Assembly: GCA_041650595.1 (NCBI GenBank)
Contig: JBAZKW010000005.1
Coordinates: forward strand, 1-64,000
DNA length: 64,000 bases
Direction: 5' to 3'
From: CALFCX01 sp041650595
GTDB taxonomy: Bacteria > Margulisbacteria > WOR-1 > JAKLHX01
Position numbers and translations under genes: made by a program. Positions within the stretch are counted from its first letter, which is position 1; every line of letters begins with the position of its first letter. A model generated the notes under the pieces. The model was not told where the DNA came from and made no database searches. It saw only the letters and a program-made list of their open reading frames with translations. Below are positions 34,302-43,376 of the stretch, piece after piece.

Positions 34302-35550
34302 TAGAATAGTCATGTATTGGAGTGCTTGCCCTGAAAATTTCCGCAGTGCCGTTAAGTGAATGTAATGTGTAAGGTTCTCCCGCAACGACCCCGAAACAAT
34401 CACCTCTTTGGTAGTGCCGCAAGCCAAAATCAGAGCAGAAAAAACTGCCCTCACCATCCGTAACGAGCGCCATATCAAAAGAATGTCTGTCGTCAAAAGT
34501 GTGCTGCGAGCCGGTAATTTTTGTCCTACTTAATACAGCTTCTTCCATCGGTGTCTGATAAACAACGGTTTCAGCGCCGAAAGGATTGACGGTTTTAATG
34601 CCGTGCAATATTTCAGGCATGCGAGGAGTAAAGTCCAGCACCCGTAACAGTTCCGGCACGTCGACTTTCTTTTGGGTCAGCCCGGCTCTCAGCGTGTTGT
34701 CAGACGGGGCCATAAGTTCCATGGTCGTACCGAAAAGATAAGAGTGCAGCGTCCTGGCCGGTTGGAAAGTCCCCTGTCCCGGCATTAGGTGAAGAAGGTT
34801 CATAAGATACACGGAAAAAAGCCCCCTGTCAAAGTGTCCTCCATGCAAAGGATGGGTTTCGGCCGCCTTGCATGCCCAATAATCGTGGTCGTCCATGCTA
34901 AGTTGTTCGGTACGGTATTTAGGGGTCAGGCGCTGGATCGCAGGAGCAAGGAAAACATCGACATTGTTCTGTGGCATTGTCATGATCTCTTTATAGAGCC
35001 CTTCAAGTCCCTGATTCTCAAATAAGCAGGCCAAAGGGTTGAATTCCTTGGTTCTGGCGAGAACTCCATGGATCTCTTCGGCCGGCCTGAAACTGTGCAA
35101 CAGGAAAAATTCTGTCAGGGCAACCTGCATCTCGGGTTTGTGGTTGTTGTCTTTATAAGTCCGTTCATTTACCGGCTTTGACAAGTCTTCTTTGGCAAAC
35201 CCCTCTATTGCCTGTTCTTTATCGGGATGTGCTTGCATCGAAAGGATTTCTTCGGCATCAAGAACTTTCATAAGATATGGGAGGGTTTCCCCGAATCTTT
35301 TAATTGGCTTATTCCCGAGAAATCGTGCCGGATCGGTTTTTATAAGATCCCCCAGAAAAATCGAGTTTCCATCAGGCATTAACACTGTTGAAGCCCCGTC
35401 TTTATGAGCACCGAACCAGGCTTCGGCATGTGGCGTTCTGGCATGGTTGTCTATACGGAAGAGATCCGGAATAAAACTTCTTCCACCCCATGCCGATGTA
35501 TTAATAAAGGGTTTAATCCTATAACACTTTGGATTTGCAGTTGTTTGCAT
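34276..35550 (-). CDS. manA: mannose-6-phosphate isomerase, class I
   Basis: 424 residues. Zinc-site motifs LSMQAHPDKEQA and NNHKPEMQVAL, plus the second cupin with PGQGTFQPARTLHSYLFGTTMELMA... split over strands and SDNTLRAGLTQKKVDVPELL, mark a eukaryote/proteobacteria-type class I enzyme. Converts fructose-6-P to mannose-6-P for mannose-containing glycans. Monocistronic, reading into the end of pyrC. Likely supplies the nucleotidyltransferase at 22.9 kb. Confidence 0.93.
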   Translation of the reverse strand: MQTTANPKCYRIKPFINTSAWGGRSFIPDLFRIDNHARTPHAEAWFGAHKDGASTVLMPDGNSIFLGDLIKTDPARFLGNKPIKRFGETLPYLMKVLDAEEILSMQAHPDKEQAIEGFAKEDLSKPVNERTYKDNNHKPEMQVALTEFFLLHSFRPAEEIHGVLARTKEFNPLACLFENQGLEGLYKEIMTMPQNNVDVFLAPAIQRLTPKYRTEQLSMDDHDYWACKAAETHPLHGGHFDRGLFSVYLMNLLHLMPGQGTFQPARTLHSYLFGTTMELMAPSDNTLRAGLTQKKVDVPELLRVLDFTPRMPEILHGIKTVNPFGAETVVYQTPMEEAVLSRTKITGSQHTFDDRHSFDMALVTDGEGSFFCSDFGLRHYQRGDCFGVVAGEPYTLHSLNGTAEIFRASTPIHDYSISAAAHRP

Positions 35551-35633
35551 GACCTGTAATTACATCGACTGATTTTTGATAAAAATTCACGAATTTGCCT
35601 ACGGCGGGATAATTGCTGTAAAAAAGCACTGAA

Positions 35634-35653
35634 CCTGCCTGCCGGCAGGCGGG
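35634..35653. repeat. 20-bp palindrome, CCTGCCTGCC family
   Basis: CCTGCCTGCC followed by its reverse complement with one A-to-G change in the second arm. Other copies at 11780 and 48338. It lies between manA and the secretin gene. Confidence 0.8.
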
Positions 35654-35656
35654 GAG

Positions 35657-35708
35657 CTGAAGTACTGAAGCCGGACATCTATTAAACTTCAGATCTTCAG
35701 CACTTCAG
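35657..35708. repeat. 8-bp-period CTGAAG/CTTCAG iterons upstream of the secretin gene
   Basis: Two CTGAAG hexamers (35657, 35665) face three CTTCAG hexamers (35687, 35695, 35703), each 8 bp from the next. They could fold into a stem or act as an operator for the gene starting at 35734. Confidence 0.6.
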
Positions 35709-35733
35709 TTCTCTAATAAAAGGAGCAATTTCA

Positions 35734-36789
35734 ATGACGAATAGATCGATAATCGTGGTGTTTATTTCATTTTTGCTGGTGCTTTTCCTGTCTTCCTGTT
35801 CCAGCGAAAAGACTATATCGGAAAAGTCGATCGATGGTCTTGATAGTGATGAGTCTGTCGAGGTGTCGAAAATCCCGACACCTTTGCCGCAGACACCTGA
35901 AGCCGTTCGGGTTTTTGATTATCCGCCCGAACAGGCGGGGACCCAAGTTCCGGCAGTTTACAGGCAATCATATGAAACCATTGACTTGAAGCATATCGAT
36001 GCAAAAAAAGCTTGCGAGATAATGGCGCGTATTGCTCCGGAAACAGTATTTATGGAAGGCGCTAAAAGCAGCCAGCTTATTGTAAAAGGGTCTGGCGAGG
36101 ACATCTCGCGGCTCAAAAAAGTGATCTCTTCGATCGACCTGCCTTTGCACCAAATAATGATAGAAAGCCGTGTTGTAGAAATATCCGAGAACGCGCTGGA
36201 AAACATCGGGGTTTCGTGGACCGGAGCTGCAAACGGGATACGTCTGGCGGTAGAAGAAGGATCGGTAAAGTCGGAGACCATTTATGCGGTTATTTCAGCG
36301 CTTATCAGCAGCGGAAAAGCACGGTTGATAGCGAGCCCGTGCATTTCAACGCTCGATAACCAGGAGGCAAGCGTGAACATAGGCAGTAAAATACCGTTCG
36401 CGGTTCCGGTGAACTCTTCCTCTGCTTCTGTTCAGTGGGCAGTCCAGTATATAGATGCGGGAGTATCTCTAAAAATTACGCCGCGGCTCCATGACAAAGG
36501 ATATCTTACGGTCGCCGTAAATCCCGAGGTGAGTTCCGTTTCGGAATGGCGCATGACTTCCGCCGGGGAGTTCCCTGTGATCTCTACCCGCAACGCCAAT
36601 ACCAGGCTCAAAGTAAGGGACGGGCAAACTATTGTGATAGGAGGTTTGATCAACGAGATTGACCGCGAGAACATCGCAAAGATCCCTTTTGCGGGTGATA
36701 TCCCGTTTGTTAAAGAGCTTTTTACAAAAAGGACCACGGAGAGGACAAAAACCGAAGTGGTTTTCCTGATAACGCCCAGGATTATTTGA
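35734..36789 (+). CDS. short secretin-domain lipoprotein
   Basis: 351 residues. A lipobox LFLSSC ends the signal peptide (~Cys22), so the protein is lipid-anchored. Residues ~85-140 are a NolW/secretin N-subdomain (DLKHIDAKKACEIMARIAPE... and VISSIDLPLHQIMIESRVVEI). Residues ~155-350 are the secretin beta-domain with ASPCISTLDNQEASVNIGSKIPF, LKVRDGQTIVIGGL and the C-terminal EVVFLITPRII. It is much smaller than GspD/PilQ, and no type II, type IV pilus or phage genes adjoin it, so its partner machine is unknown. AAAGGAG upstream. Its presence implies an outer membrane. Confidence 0.88.
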   Translation: MTNRSIIVVFISFLLVLFLSSCSSEKTISEKSIDGLDSDESVEVSKIPTPLPQTPEAVRVFDYPPEQAGTQVPAVYRQSYETIDLKHIDAKKACEIMARIAPETVFMEGAKSSQLIVKGSGEDISRLKKVISSIDLPLHQIMIESRVVEISENALENIGVSWTGAANGIRLAVEEGSVKSETIYAVISALISSGKARLIASPCISTLDNQEASVNIGSKIPFAVPVNSSSASVQWAVQYIDAGVSLKITPRLHDKGYLTVAVNPEVSSVSEWRMTSAGEFPVISTRNANTRLKVRDGQTIVIGGLINEIDRENIAKIPFAGDIPFVKELFTKRTTERTKTEVVFLITPRII

Positions 36790-36814
36790 AGGGGAAACAG
36801 GTTTGTTGTATGAT
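36786..36814 (+). promoter_or_regulatory. promoter of the glycosyltransferase operon
   Basis: TTGAAG (36786-36791, overlapping the secretin stop codon), 17-nt spacer, TATGAT (36809-36814). ATG at 36832 with no Shine-Dalgarno in the ~10-nt leader. Confidence 0.5.
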
Positions 36815-36831
36815 TATATGCATACAAACAC

Positions 36832-38868
36832 ATGACAAAGCCCCTAAAAACAGCTGTTGTCCAAAACAACGGGAAAGGCAAATCAGCTAACCATCAAATA
36901 GTGATAGGGGTGGGCTCGTTTATTTTGCTTGCTGTCGGAGTGATCCTGCTGATATTTGGCATCAATCTTTCATCTGATCGGTCTTATTTTGAATCTATTG
37001 CCGGGTTTTTGACGGACCTCAGGCCAACCCCGGCAATGCTCGGGAAATTAGACTATAAAATAGACGCATTGTCGTCTATATCCAAGCAAGTCGGTGTTGT
37101 TTTGGCAGTACTCTCCTTTATTGTTCTATACCTGACGCTCAAAGGTGTCGATGTTTTAAGCTGGCAGACAAAAAGAATAAAAGTATTTATCGGATATTTA
37201 GGCGGAAAAAATGGCGTCTCTAAGTTTTTGTATATTTTAGGATCCTCCGTTCTGATATTGATCTTTTCCATATTGTTTATAACGACAGTAGGCTTTTTTT
37301 TCGGGATCACGGTATCAAAGCTGCATTTTTTGGCGGCTGTTTCAATTGTTATTGTTTTTGTTTGGCTGCTTTCAAGATCATTTTTTTCTGACAAGGCGCC
37401 AAAAATATTTTTACTAAGTCTTGCTCTTATTGGGCTTGCTGCTGGTTTCTCATTGTATATATCCGCAAATGTATATGATACGGCCTTTGATAGCCAAGCA
37501 TATCACCAGGAAAGCATGATATATATGGCGCAGGGGTGGAACCCGATATATTCAAGCAGGTCTGGTGATATCAAGGTTTTAAAAGTGGATGAGCAGGTCT
37601 ACCTTACTTCCAAAGCTTCCGAAACTTGTGCTGCCACGATCTATAAGCTTACCGGCAATATTGAAGCAGGCAAGCTATTTAATTTTTTGTTGATATTCGC
37701 CTCTTTTTGTCTGGCTCTATCGGCAATCCTTTCTTTTGAATTCGTTTCGTCAAAATGGGCTTGTTTTTTATCTTTCTTTCTGGCTTTTAACCCCGTTTCC
37801 GCTTATCAAAGCCTTAGCTATTATGTTGACGGCCAAATGTCGTCGATTATGATCTGTTCTTTTTCCCTGTTCGTTATATACGTGAGCAGAAGAGGCTTAT
37901 CAAACCTGCTCATGCTGGGCGTGTCTCTGGCGATACTTCTCAGCATCAAGCTAACCGGACTGGTCTATGCCTTGCTTATCTATGCAGGGGCGGCTTCTTA
38001 TGAGATGTTTTCCGGCAGAATTAAGGACTTTACAAAATTAACCGTTGTGTCGGCGGCATTTATGCTTTTGTCCTTCTTTTGTTTCTCGTTCAATCCTTTC
38101 ATAACAAACCATATTAATCACGGTCATATCTTTTATCCTTTTTACGGCAAATCGGCCATAACCGTTGTAAATCACGGCCCTGCCTATATTGTCGGAATGA
38201 ATGCGTTCCAGAAAACGATCTCTTCGGTGTTTTCTGAGTCGGAAAACTTTTATGTCGGGCGTCTTGCCGAACCAGCATATAAATTCCCTCTATTTGTTTC
38301 ACCAAAAGAAATGGCCGTATTTGCAAATACCGATACCAGAGTAGGCGGATTTGGCCCGTTGTTTGGGGCAATACTTATATGCTCTTTCGCAATGTTGGCT
38401 ATTTGTCTAATATCCGAATATCGCTTTGCGGTTTACGGAGCAGCGTTTGTTGTTTTTGTTATGTTCACCGTGTTTATAATTCCGGAAGGCTGGTGGGCAA
38501 GATTTGTTCCGCAGTTTTATATTGTTCCGTTCCCGGTGCTTGTTCTGTCATGCTATTGCAACCGGAAAGCCGTTATTTATTTAAGACGATTCATCGCAGT
38601 ACTTCTTGTCGCCAATCTTTTCTTGGTAGCTTTTCCTTATTACCTGAATCAGGCAATAACAACAAGATCTCTTTCCATGCAGCTCAAGGAAATGAAAAGC
38701 CTTAATACTAAACTGGCCGTATATATGCCCTTTTTTAGCACTTCCATGGGCAGGAGACTGAATAATGCCGGCATAAAATTCATAGAAGAAGACAAAGATT
38801 ATTTTGTCCGGGAACCGAAGATGATGGCAGCGGACTTTTCGGTCATTTATTATTCTGAAAAAAAATAG
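36832..38868 (+). CDS. polytopic membrane glycosyltransferase-like protein
   Basis: 678 residues with roughly 13 hydrophobic segments, starting at ~23-45. The first periplasmic loop region contains YDTAFDSQAYHQESMIYMAQGWNP, with acidic residues placed as in ArnT/PMT-type (GT-C) lipid-linked sugar transferases. The last ~80 residues are soluble. Followed at once by a GT2-GtrA fusion and a methyltransferase, so it likely transfers a polyprenyl-linked sugar to an envelope glycan. Exact family not recognised. Confidence 0.75.
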   Translation: MTKPLKTAVVQNNGKGKSANHQIVIGVGSFILLAVGVILLIFGINLSSDRSYFESIAGFLTDLRPTPAMLGKLDYKIDALSSISKQVGVVLAVLSFIVLYLTLKGVDVLSWQTKRIKVFIGYLGGKNGVSKFLYILGSSVLILIFSILFITTVGFFFGITVSKLHFLAAVSIVIVFVWLLSRSFFSDKAPKIFLLSLALIGLAAGFSLYISANVYDTAFDSQAYHQESMIYMAQGWNPIYSSRSGDIKVLKVDEQVYLTSKASETCAATIYKLTGNIEAGKLFNFLLIFASFCLALSAILSFEFVSSKWACFLSFFLAFNPVSAYQSLSYYVDGQMSSIMICSFSLFVIYVSRRGLSNLLMLGVSLAILLSIKLTGLVYALLIYAGAASYEMFSGRIKDFTKLTVVSAAFMLLSFFCFSFNPFITNHINHGHIFYPFYGKSAITVVNHGPAYIVGMNAFQKTISSVFSESENFYVGRLAEPAYKFPLFVSPKEMAVFANTDTRVGGFGPLFGAILICSFAMLAICLISEYRFAVYGAAFVVFVMFTVFIIPEGWWARFVPQFYIVPFPVLVLSCYCNRKAVIYLRRFIAVLLVANLFLVAFPYYLNQAITTRSLSMQLKEMKSLNTKLAVYMPFFSTSMGRRLNNAGIKFIEEDKDYFVREPKMMAADFSVIYYSEKK

Positions 38869-38885
38869 TTTCGGAAAGGCGGATC

Positions 38886-40001
38886 ATGAAAATCTCAATA
38901 GTAATGCCGGTGTATAACGAGATCAGCACCATACAAAAAATACTGGAGTCCGTAGGCAAGGCGCCACTGAACGAATTAAAGAGGGAGATTATTGTAGTTG
39001 ATGACTGTTCTACCGACGGGACTTCCGATTTCTTAAAACAGATAAAACCGGGCGGCACTATCAAGGTCTTCTTTCATGAAAAAAACATGGGAAAAGGAGT
39101 CGCTTTAAGAACGGGGCTTAAAAATGTGACCGGGGATATAATCATTATTCAGGATGCGGACCTTGAATACGATCCGCAGGAATATCCAAAGCTGTTAAAT
39201 CCAATATTGCATGACAAGGCTGATGTTGTATATGGCTCCAGATTTATGGGCGGGGAGCCTCACAGGGTACTCTATTTTTGGCATAGCCTGGCAAACAGCT
39301 TTTTGACATTTATGTCAAATGCCTTTTCAGACCTGAATCTGACCGACATGGAGACGTGCTATAAGGTTTTTAGGAAAAGTGTCGTAGAAGATCTGCAGAT
39401 CGAAGAGAACCGGTTTGGTTTTGAACCCGAGATCACGGCAAAGATCGGAGAGTTGGCCAGAACAAGGGGAGTAAGGGTTTTTGAAGTGGGGATATCATAT
39501 TACGGCAGGACATATGAAGACGGCAAAAAAATAGGATGGAAAGATGCTTTGTGGACATTTTGGTGTATTTTTAAATATAACACTTCAAAATTTGCGCATT
39601 TAGTTAAATATCTGGTGAACGGCACCGTTGTTGCTTTTTCGTATTTTTTGCTATTGATGGTTTTGGTGGAAATATTCGGCATGAAAAGCGTTCTCATGCA
39701 AAATGCTGCAAATATTATAAGCAGTGTTTTATTATTGTTCCTGGCTTTTTCTCTGCACAGTTCAATAACATGGAGGCACAAAACCGCAGGTGCAGGACGT
39801 TATATAAAAAAACTTACACTATTCTACTTGGCTTCTGCTTCAACCTTGATAATTAGAGTGCTGGCATTTTATCTTTTTTCCATAATGGGAATGAACTACA
39901 AGTTAAATGCGCTGCTAAGCATCTTGCTGATCATTTCTTTGAATTTTGTGTTCTATAACGGTTTTGTGTTTATTGCTGATCCCGGGGACGCAAAATTATG
40001 A
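38886..40001 (+). CDS. GT2 glycosyltransferase fused to a GtrA-like membrane domain
   Basis: 371 residues. The N-terminal GT-A domain (1-~235) is of the polyprenyl-phosphate mannose/glucose synthase type: SIVMPVYNEISTI, VVDDCSTDGTSDFL, IIIQDADLEYDPQEYP, VVYGSRFMGGE. The C-terminal ~130 residues have four hydrophobic helices of GtrA type (LVKYLVNGTVVAFSYFLLL...). It probably makes a polyprenyl-phosphate sugar and flips or presents it for the GT-C protein upstream. AAAGGCGG precedes the ATG; overlaps the next gene by 4 bp. Confidence 0.9.
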   Translation: MKISIVMPVYNEISTIQKILESVGKAPLNELKREIIVVDDCSTDGTSDFLKQIKPGGTIKVFFHEKNMGKGVALRTGLKNVTGDIIIIQDADLEYDPQEYPKLLNPILHDKADVVYGSRFMGGEPHRVLYFWHSLANSFLTFMSNAFSDLNLTDMETCYKVFRKSVVEDLQIEENRFGFEPEITAKIGELARTRGVRVFEVGISYYGRTYEDGKKIGWKDALWTFWCIFKYNTSKFAHLVKYLVNGTVVAFSYFLLLMVLVEIFGMKSVLMQNAANIISSVLLLFLAFSLHSSITWRHKTAGAGRYIKKLTLFYLASASTLIIRVLAFYLFSIMGMNYKLNALLSILLIISLNFVFYNGFVFIADPGDAKL

Positions 40002-40579
40002 ACAATCGAAGAACTAGGGGGAACGGGCTTTTAGAGAACTTATTAGCAAAAAAGAGAGCAGAGGTCGCAAAAAGTCTTATTCCGCAACGACTGCTTAACG
40101 GACGTTTGCTAGACATCGGCTGCGGCAGCTATCCGTATTTCCTTTCAAAGATTAATTTTACGGAAAAGTTTGCATTGGACAAAGAAGACACCCGCAGATT
40201 TCACGACATTAAATATTTCAATGCTGATCTTAACAATATTGAAAAACTGCCTTTTAATGATGAATTTTTCGACGTTGTTACAGCCTTAGCCGTTATGGAA
40301 CATTTAGATCCGAGCATCCTGCCAAAGACAGTAAAAGAGGTCCGCAGAATTCTCAAGAAAAAAGGGCTCTTTATTCTTACAACACCTGCCGGCTGGACTG
40401 ACAGGCTGCTTAACTTTCTGGCAAAGATCAACTTGGTAAGCAAACAAGAAATATCGGAACACAAAAGTTTGTTCAACAGCAGCGAACTAAAAACGCTTCT
40501 TACCAAGGCAGGATTTCGCAATGTAAGGACCGGCAATTTTGAGCTATTTATGAATCTGTTTGCTGTGGCTGAAAAGTGA
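39998..40579 (+). CDS. class I SAM-dependent methyltransferase
   Basis: 193 residues. Motif I RLLDIGCGSYPYFLSK (~34-49), the DKEDTR acidic loop, FDVVTALAVMEHLDPSILP and LKKKGLFILTTPAG make a Methyltransf_11-type domain. Coupled to the GT2-GtrA gene by ATGA, so a glycan or lipid-linked sugar is the likely substrate. It converges with the UDP-xylose synthase gene. Confidence 0.88.
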   Translation: MNNRRTRGNGLLENLLAKKRAEVAKSLIPQRLLNGRLLDIGCGSYPYFLSKINFTEKFALDKEDTRRFHDIKYFNADLNNIEKLPFNDEFFDVVTALAVMEHLDPSILPKTVKEVRRILKKKGLFILTTPAGWTDRLLNFLAKINLVSKQEISEHKSLFNSSELKTLLTKAGFRNVRTGNFELFMNLFAVAEK

Positions 40580-40587
40580 ATTTTGTT

Positions 40588-41520
40588 TTAATGACCGGAT
40601 TTGAACCAGTCAATTGTGTTTTTTAGCCCTTTTTCAAGTTCTATCTTCGGGGCCCATACGAGCAGTTTTTTTGCTTTTGAAATATCGGGCCTTCTCTGTT
40701 TCGGGTCATCCTGAGGAAGCGGTTCGTGCCTTATGTTGTCTGCCGGTTTCTTGAACATTTTGTTGATTAGGTCGGCAAGATATTTTATCGTGAACTCATT
40801 CGGGTTGCCAAGATTCAAAGGCCCCGTTTCGGACGATCCTGCGAATCTTATTATTGCGTCTATCAAGTCGTCTATATAGCAAAAGCTTCTTGTCTGTGAC
40901 CCGTCACCGTAAATGGAGAGCGGCAAACCCTTTAGCGATTGATCAATAAAGTTAGGGATCACTCTCCCGTCCATAGCCTTCATCCTGGGGCCGTAAGTAT
41001 TAAAGAACCTCGCTATTTTTATGTCAAGGCCGAAACTTCTTTTGTACTGCGAGGCCAGGCTTTCTGCAAAACGCTTGCCCTCGTCATAGACACTTCTGGG
41101 GCCGGTACAGCTTACATTGCCGTTATACTTTTCCGTCTGCGGTGAAATATCCGGATCCCCGTATATTTCAGAGGTAGAAGCCAGAAAGTAAACGGCTTTT
41201 TTTTCTTTTGCCAATTCAAGAGTATTTAGCGTCCCTATCGAATTTGCTTTCAAGGTTTCTAAAGGATATTTCATATAATCTTTGGGGCTTGCGGGAGACG
41301 CAAGATGAAATATGATATCTATTTTGTCTTTTGTATGAAACGGGTCGCACACTGAAATTTCTTCGAACCTGAACGCTTTGTTGCGGAAAAGATGTTCGAT
41401 ATTATTTTTGATGCCGGTAAGCAGATTATCAAGGCAAATAACTTCATAAGAATTGTCAAGAAGTGCTTCGCACAGATGTGAGCCGATGAATCCCGCACCG
41501 CCCGTTATAAGAGCCCTCAT
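40588..41520 (-). CDS. UDP-glucuronate decarboxylase (UDP-xylose synthase) type SDR
   Basis: 310 residues. NAD-binding TGGAGFIGSHLCEALL (7-22), FHLASPASPKDYMKYPLETLKANSIGT (the ASPASP...YP signature of UXS), the catalytic YDEGKRFAE (YxxxK), and RFFNTYGPRM. Converts UDP-glucuronate to UDP-xylose. Overlaps ugd by ATGA; together they turn UDP-glucose into UDP-xylose for the glycan genes next door. Confidence 0.93.
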   Translation of the reverse strand: MRALITGGAGFIGSHLCEALLDNSYEVICLDNLLTGIKNNIEHLFRNKAFRFEEISVCDPFHTKDKIDIIFHLASPASPKDYMKYPLETLKANSIGTLNTLELAKEKKAVYFLASTSEIYGDPDISPQTEKYNGNVSCTGPRSVYDEGKRFAESLASQYKRSFGLDIKIARFFNTYGPRMKAMDGRVIPNFIDQSLKGLPLSIYGDGSQTRSFCYIDDLIDAIIRFAGSSETGPLNLGNPNEFTIKYLADLINKMFKKPADNIRHEPLPQDDPKQRRPDISKAKKLLVWAPKIELEKGLKNTIDWFKSGH

Positions 41521-42818
41521 CTTCCGACACCAAAGTATTTAAAGCCCAGCTCTTCCATGATCTTCGGGTTTAACATGTTCCTGCCGTCGAATACAACCGG
41601 TTTTTTCATCGTCTTTTTGACCATCTCAAAATTGAGCTGCTTAAATTGAGGCCATTCGGTCACAAAAGCCGCGGCATCACAGCCTTTGAGCGCGGAATAG
41701 ACATCTTCGCAGACCGTTATTCCCGGAATGAGGTTTATTTTGGCGGCAGGGTCATAGCACGATACCGAAAACCCTATCGATCTGAGCTTTTTCATAAGGT
41801 TTATTGACGGAGCTTCTCTGATATCATCCGTTCCCGGTTTGAAAGAAACCCCGAGCACCGCTATTTTTTTGCCGGATGGTTTATTAAAATACTTTTTTAT
41901 CTTTTCGGCAAATAAATCTATTCGTTCTTCGTTGATCTCGTTCACGCATTTTAGCAGGTCAGGATTGCATCCCGCTTTTTTCGCGACATTTATGAGGGCC
42001 GAAACATCTTTAGGCAGACATGATCCCCCGTATCCGAGCCCGGCGTTCAGGAATTTTTTGCCTATACGCTGATCGAGCCCCACCGCTCCCGCCACGTCTG
42101 TTACATCCACGCCGATCTTTTCGCATATGTTGGCGATCTCGTTTATGAAGGATATCTTTGTCGCAAGAAAGGAATTGGAAACGTATTTGATCATTTCCGC
42201 CGTCTTGATATCCGTAAAGATTATGTGCGCGTTCAGGCTCCGGTACAGTTCCGTTATTGTGTCAAAAGCTCTAGTGTCTGAAGCCCCTATGACGATCCTG
42301 TCCGGGTTCATAAAATCCCCGACTGCGCTGCCCTCGCTCAAAAATTCAGGATTAGAAACAACAGAAAAATTCTTTCCGGATATTCCCGCATTTTTGAGTA
42401 TTTTACTGACAATGTCCCCCATGCCTACGGGGACAGTGCTTTTGTTTACGATGGTTTTATGGATATTTTTGTTCTTTTTCATTGATCCGATAACTTTCGC
42501 TATGCTTTTTGCGGCATTGGTCACATTGGATATATCCGCGGAACCGTCTTTTTTTGGGGGGGTGCCTACCGCGATAAAGATCACATCCGCGAGTCGTATG
42601 GCGCTGTCCAGGTCTTGCGTAAAAGATATCCTGCCGTTCCTCAGATTGAACTTTACTATATCTTCGAGACCGGGTTCGTAGAAATGTATATGGCCGGACC
42701 GCAGGCTTTCCACTTTCTTCAGGTCTTTGTCCGCGCATATTACATAATTGCCCATATTTGCCAGACAAGCTCCCGTGACCAATCCCACGTATCCCGAACC
42801 GATCACACATATTCTCAT
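41517..42818 (-). CDS. ugd: UDP-glucose 6-dehydrogenase
   Basis: 433 residues. N-terminal GSGYVGLVTGACLA (7-20), VGTPPKKDGSAD, STVPVGMG, the central helix with NEIANICEKIGVDV, and the catalytic Cys in GLGYGGSCLPKDVSAL; the C-terminal domain with GVSFKPGTDDIREAPS. Makes UDP-glucuronate with two NAD+. First gene of ugd-uxs on the minus strand. Confidence 0.95.
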   Translation of the reverse strand: MRICVIGSGYVGLVTGACLANMGNYVICADKDLKKVESLRSGHIHFYEPGLEDIVKFNLRNGRISFTQDLDSAIRLADVIFIAVGTPPKKDGSADISNVTNAAKSIAKVIGSMKKNKNIHKTIVNKSTVPVGMGDIVSKILKNAGISGKNFSVVSNPEFLSEGSAVGDFMNPDRIVIGASDTRAFDTITELYRSLNAHIIFTDIKTAEMIKYVSNSFLATKISFINEIANICEKIGVDVTDVAGAVGLDQRIGKKFLNAGLGYGGSCLPKDVSALINVAKKAGCNPDLLKCVNEINEERIDLFAEKIKKYFNKPSGKKIAVLGVSFKPGTDDIREAPSINLMKKLRSIGFSVSCYDPAAKINLIPGITVCEDVYSALKGCDAAAFVTEWPQFKQLNFEMVKKTMKKPVVFDGRNMLNPKIMEELGFKYFGVGR

Positions 42819-42842
42819 GATTTAATCATTATACAGTTCTCG

Positions 42843-42851
42843 TGTTATAAT
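42843..42851 (+). promoter_or_regulatory. extended -10 promoter of the TPM gene
   Basis: TG-T-TATAAT, ATG at 42861 (9 nt later) and no Shine-Dalgarno; predicted leaderless mRNA. Confidence 0.55.
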
Positions 42852-42860
42852 TTCCATAAT

Positions 42861-43376
42861 ATGAAATGCCCAAAATGTAAGACAAGTATTCCGGAGTGGC
42901 AAAAAGCCTGTTCGTGCGGATACAAACTTGATTTTTCAAAAATGCCTCCGCCGCCAAAACAGACAGGGCTCATAAACGACTATGAAGCGATAATCGGCGA
43001 CCATCTTGCAAAGATGATACTTCTGGCAGGCGAAACGGAGAAAAAGACCGGCATCGAGATGGTAGTTGTCGTAATAAGCAATACAAAACCTCTGCCTCCC
43101 GAAAATTACGCCTTTTATCTGTTCAACAAATGGAATCTCGGCAAAAAAAGTCACCGCGCCATACTCATCCTTGTGTCAATGTACGAAAGAAGGATAGAGA
43201 CCGAGATAGGCTATGGGCTTGAGCCTTATATAAGCGAAGAAGATACCGAAAAACTTCTTGATGATATAGTTCTGCCTTATTTTAAACAGGGGAAATACGG
43301 GGAAGGTCTTTATGAGGGCCTAAAAAGTCTTGCAAAAAAGCTTGAAGGAATACCGTCTTTACCTGCCAAGAACTAA
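42861..43376 (+). CDS. TPM domain protein with an N-terminal zinc-ribbon-like motif
   Basis: 171 residues from ATG at 42861; a longer frame reaches upstream but crosses the promoter and ugd. N-terminal CPKC...CSC (3-6 and ~18-20) looks like a small zinc ribbon. The TPM domain follows (~40-160): LAGETEKKTGIEMVVVVISN, RAILILVSMYERRIETEIGYGLEPYISE. TPM proteins are usually secreted or membrane-anchored phosphatases or photosystem repair factors; this one has no signal peptide and so seems cytoplasmic. Overlaps the end of convergent purC by 4 bp. Confidence 0.85.
   Translation: MKCPKCKTSIPEWQKACSCGYKLDFSKMPPPPKQTGLINDYEAIIGDHLAKMILLAGETEKKTGIEMVVVVISNTKPLPPENYAFYLFNKWNLGKKSHRAILILVSMYERRIETEIGYGLEPYISEEDTEKLLDDIVLPYFKQGKYGEGLYEGLKSLAKKLEGIPSLPAKN

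Noticed and set aside
42615..42860. Long upstream frame of the TPM gene
   Set aside because: It overlaps ugd on the other strand and the extended -10 promoter; the start at 42861 is better supported.
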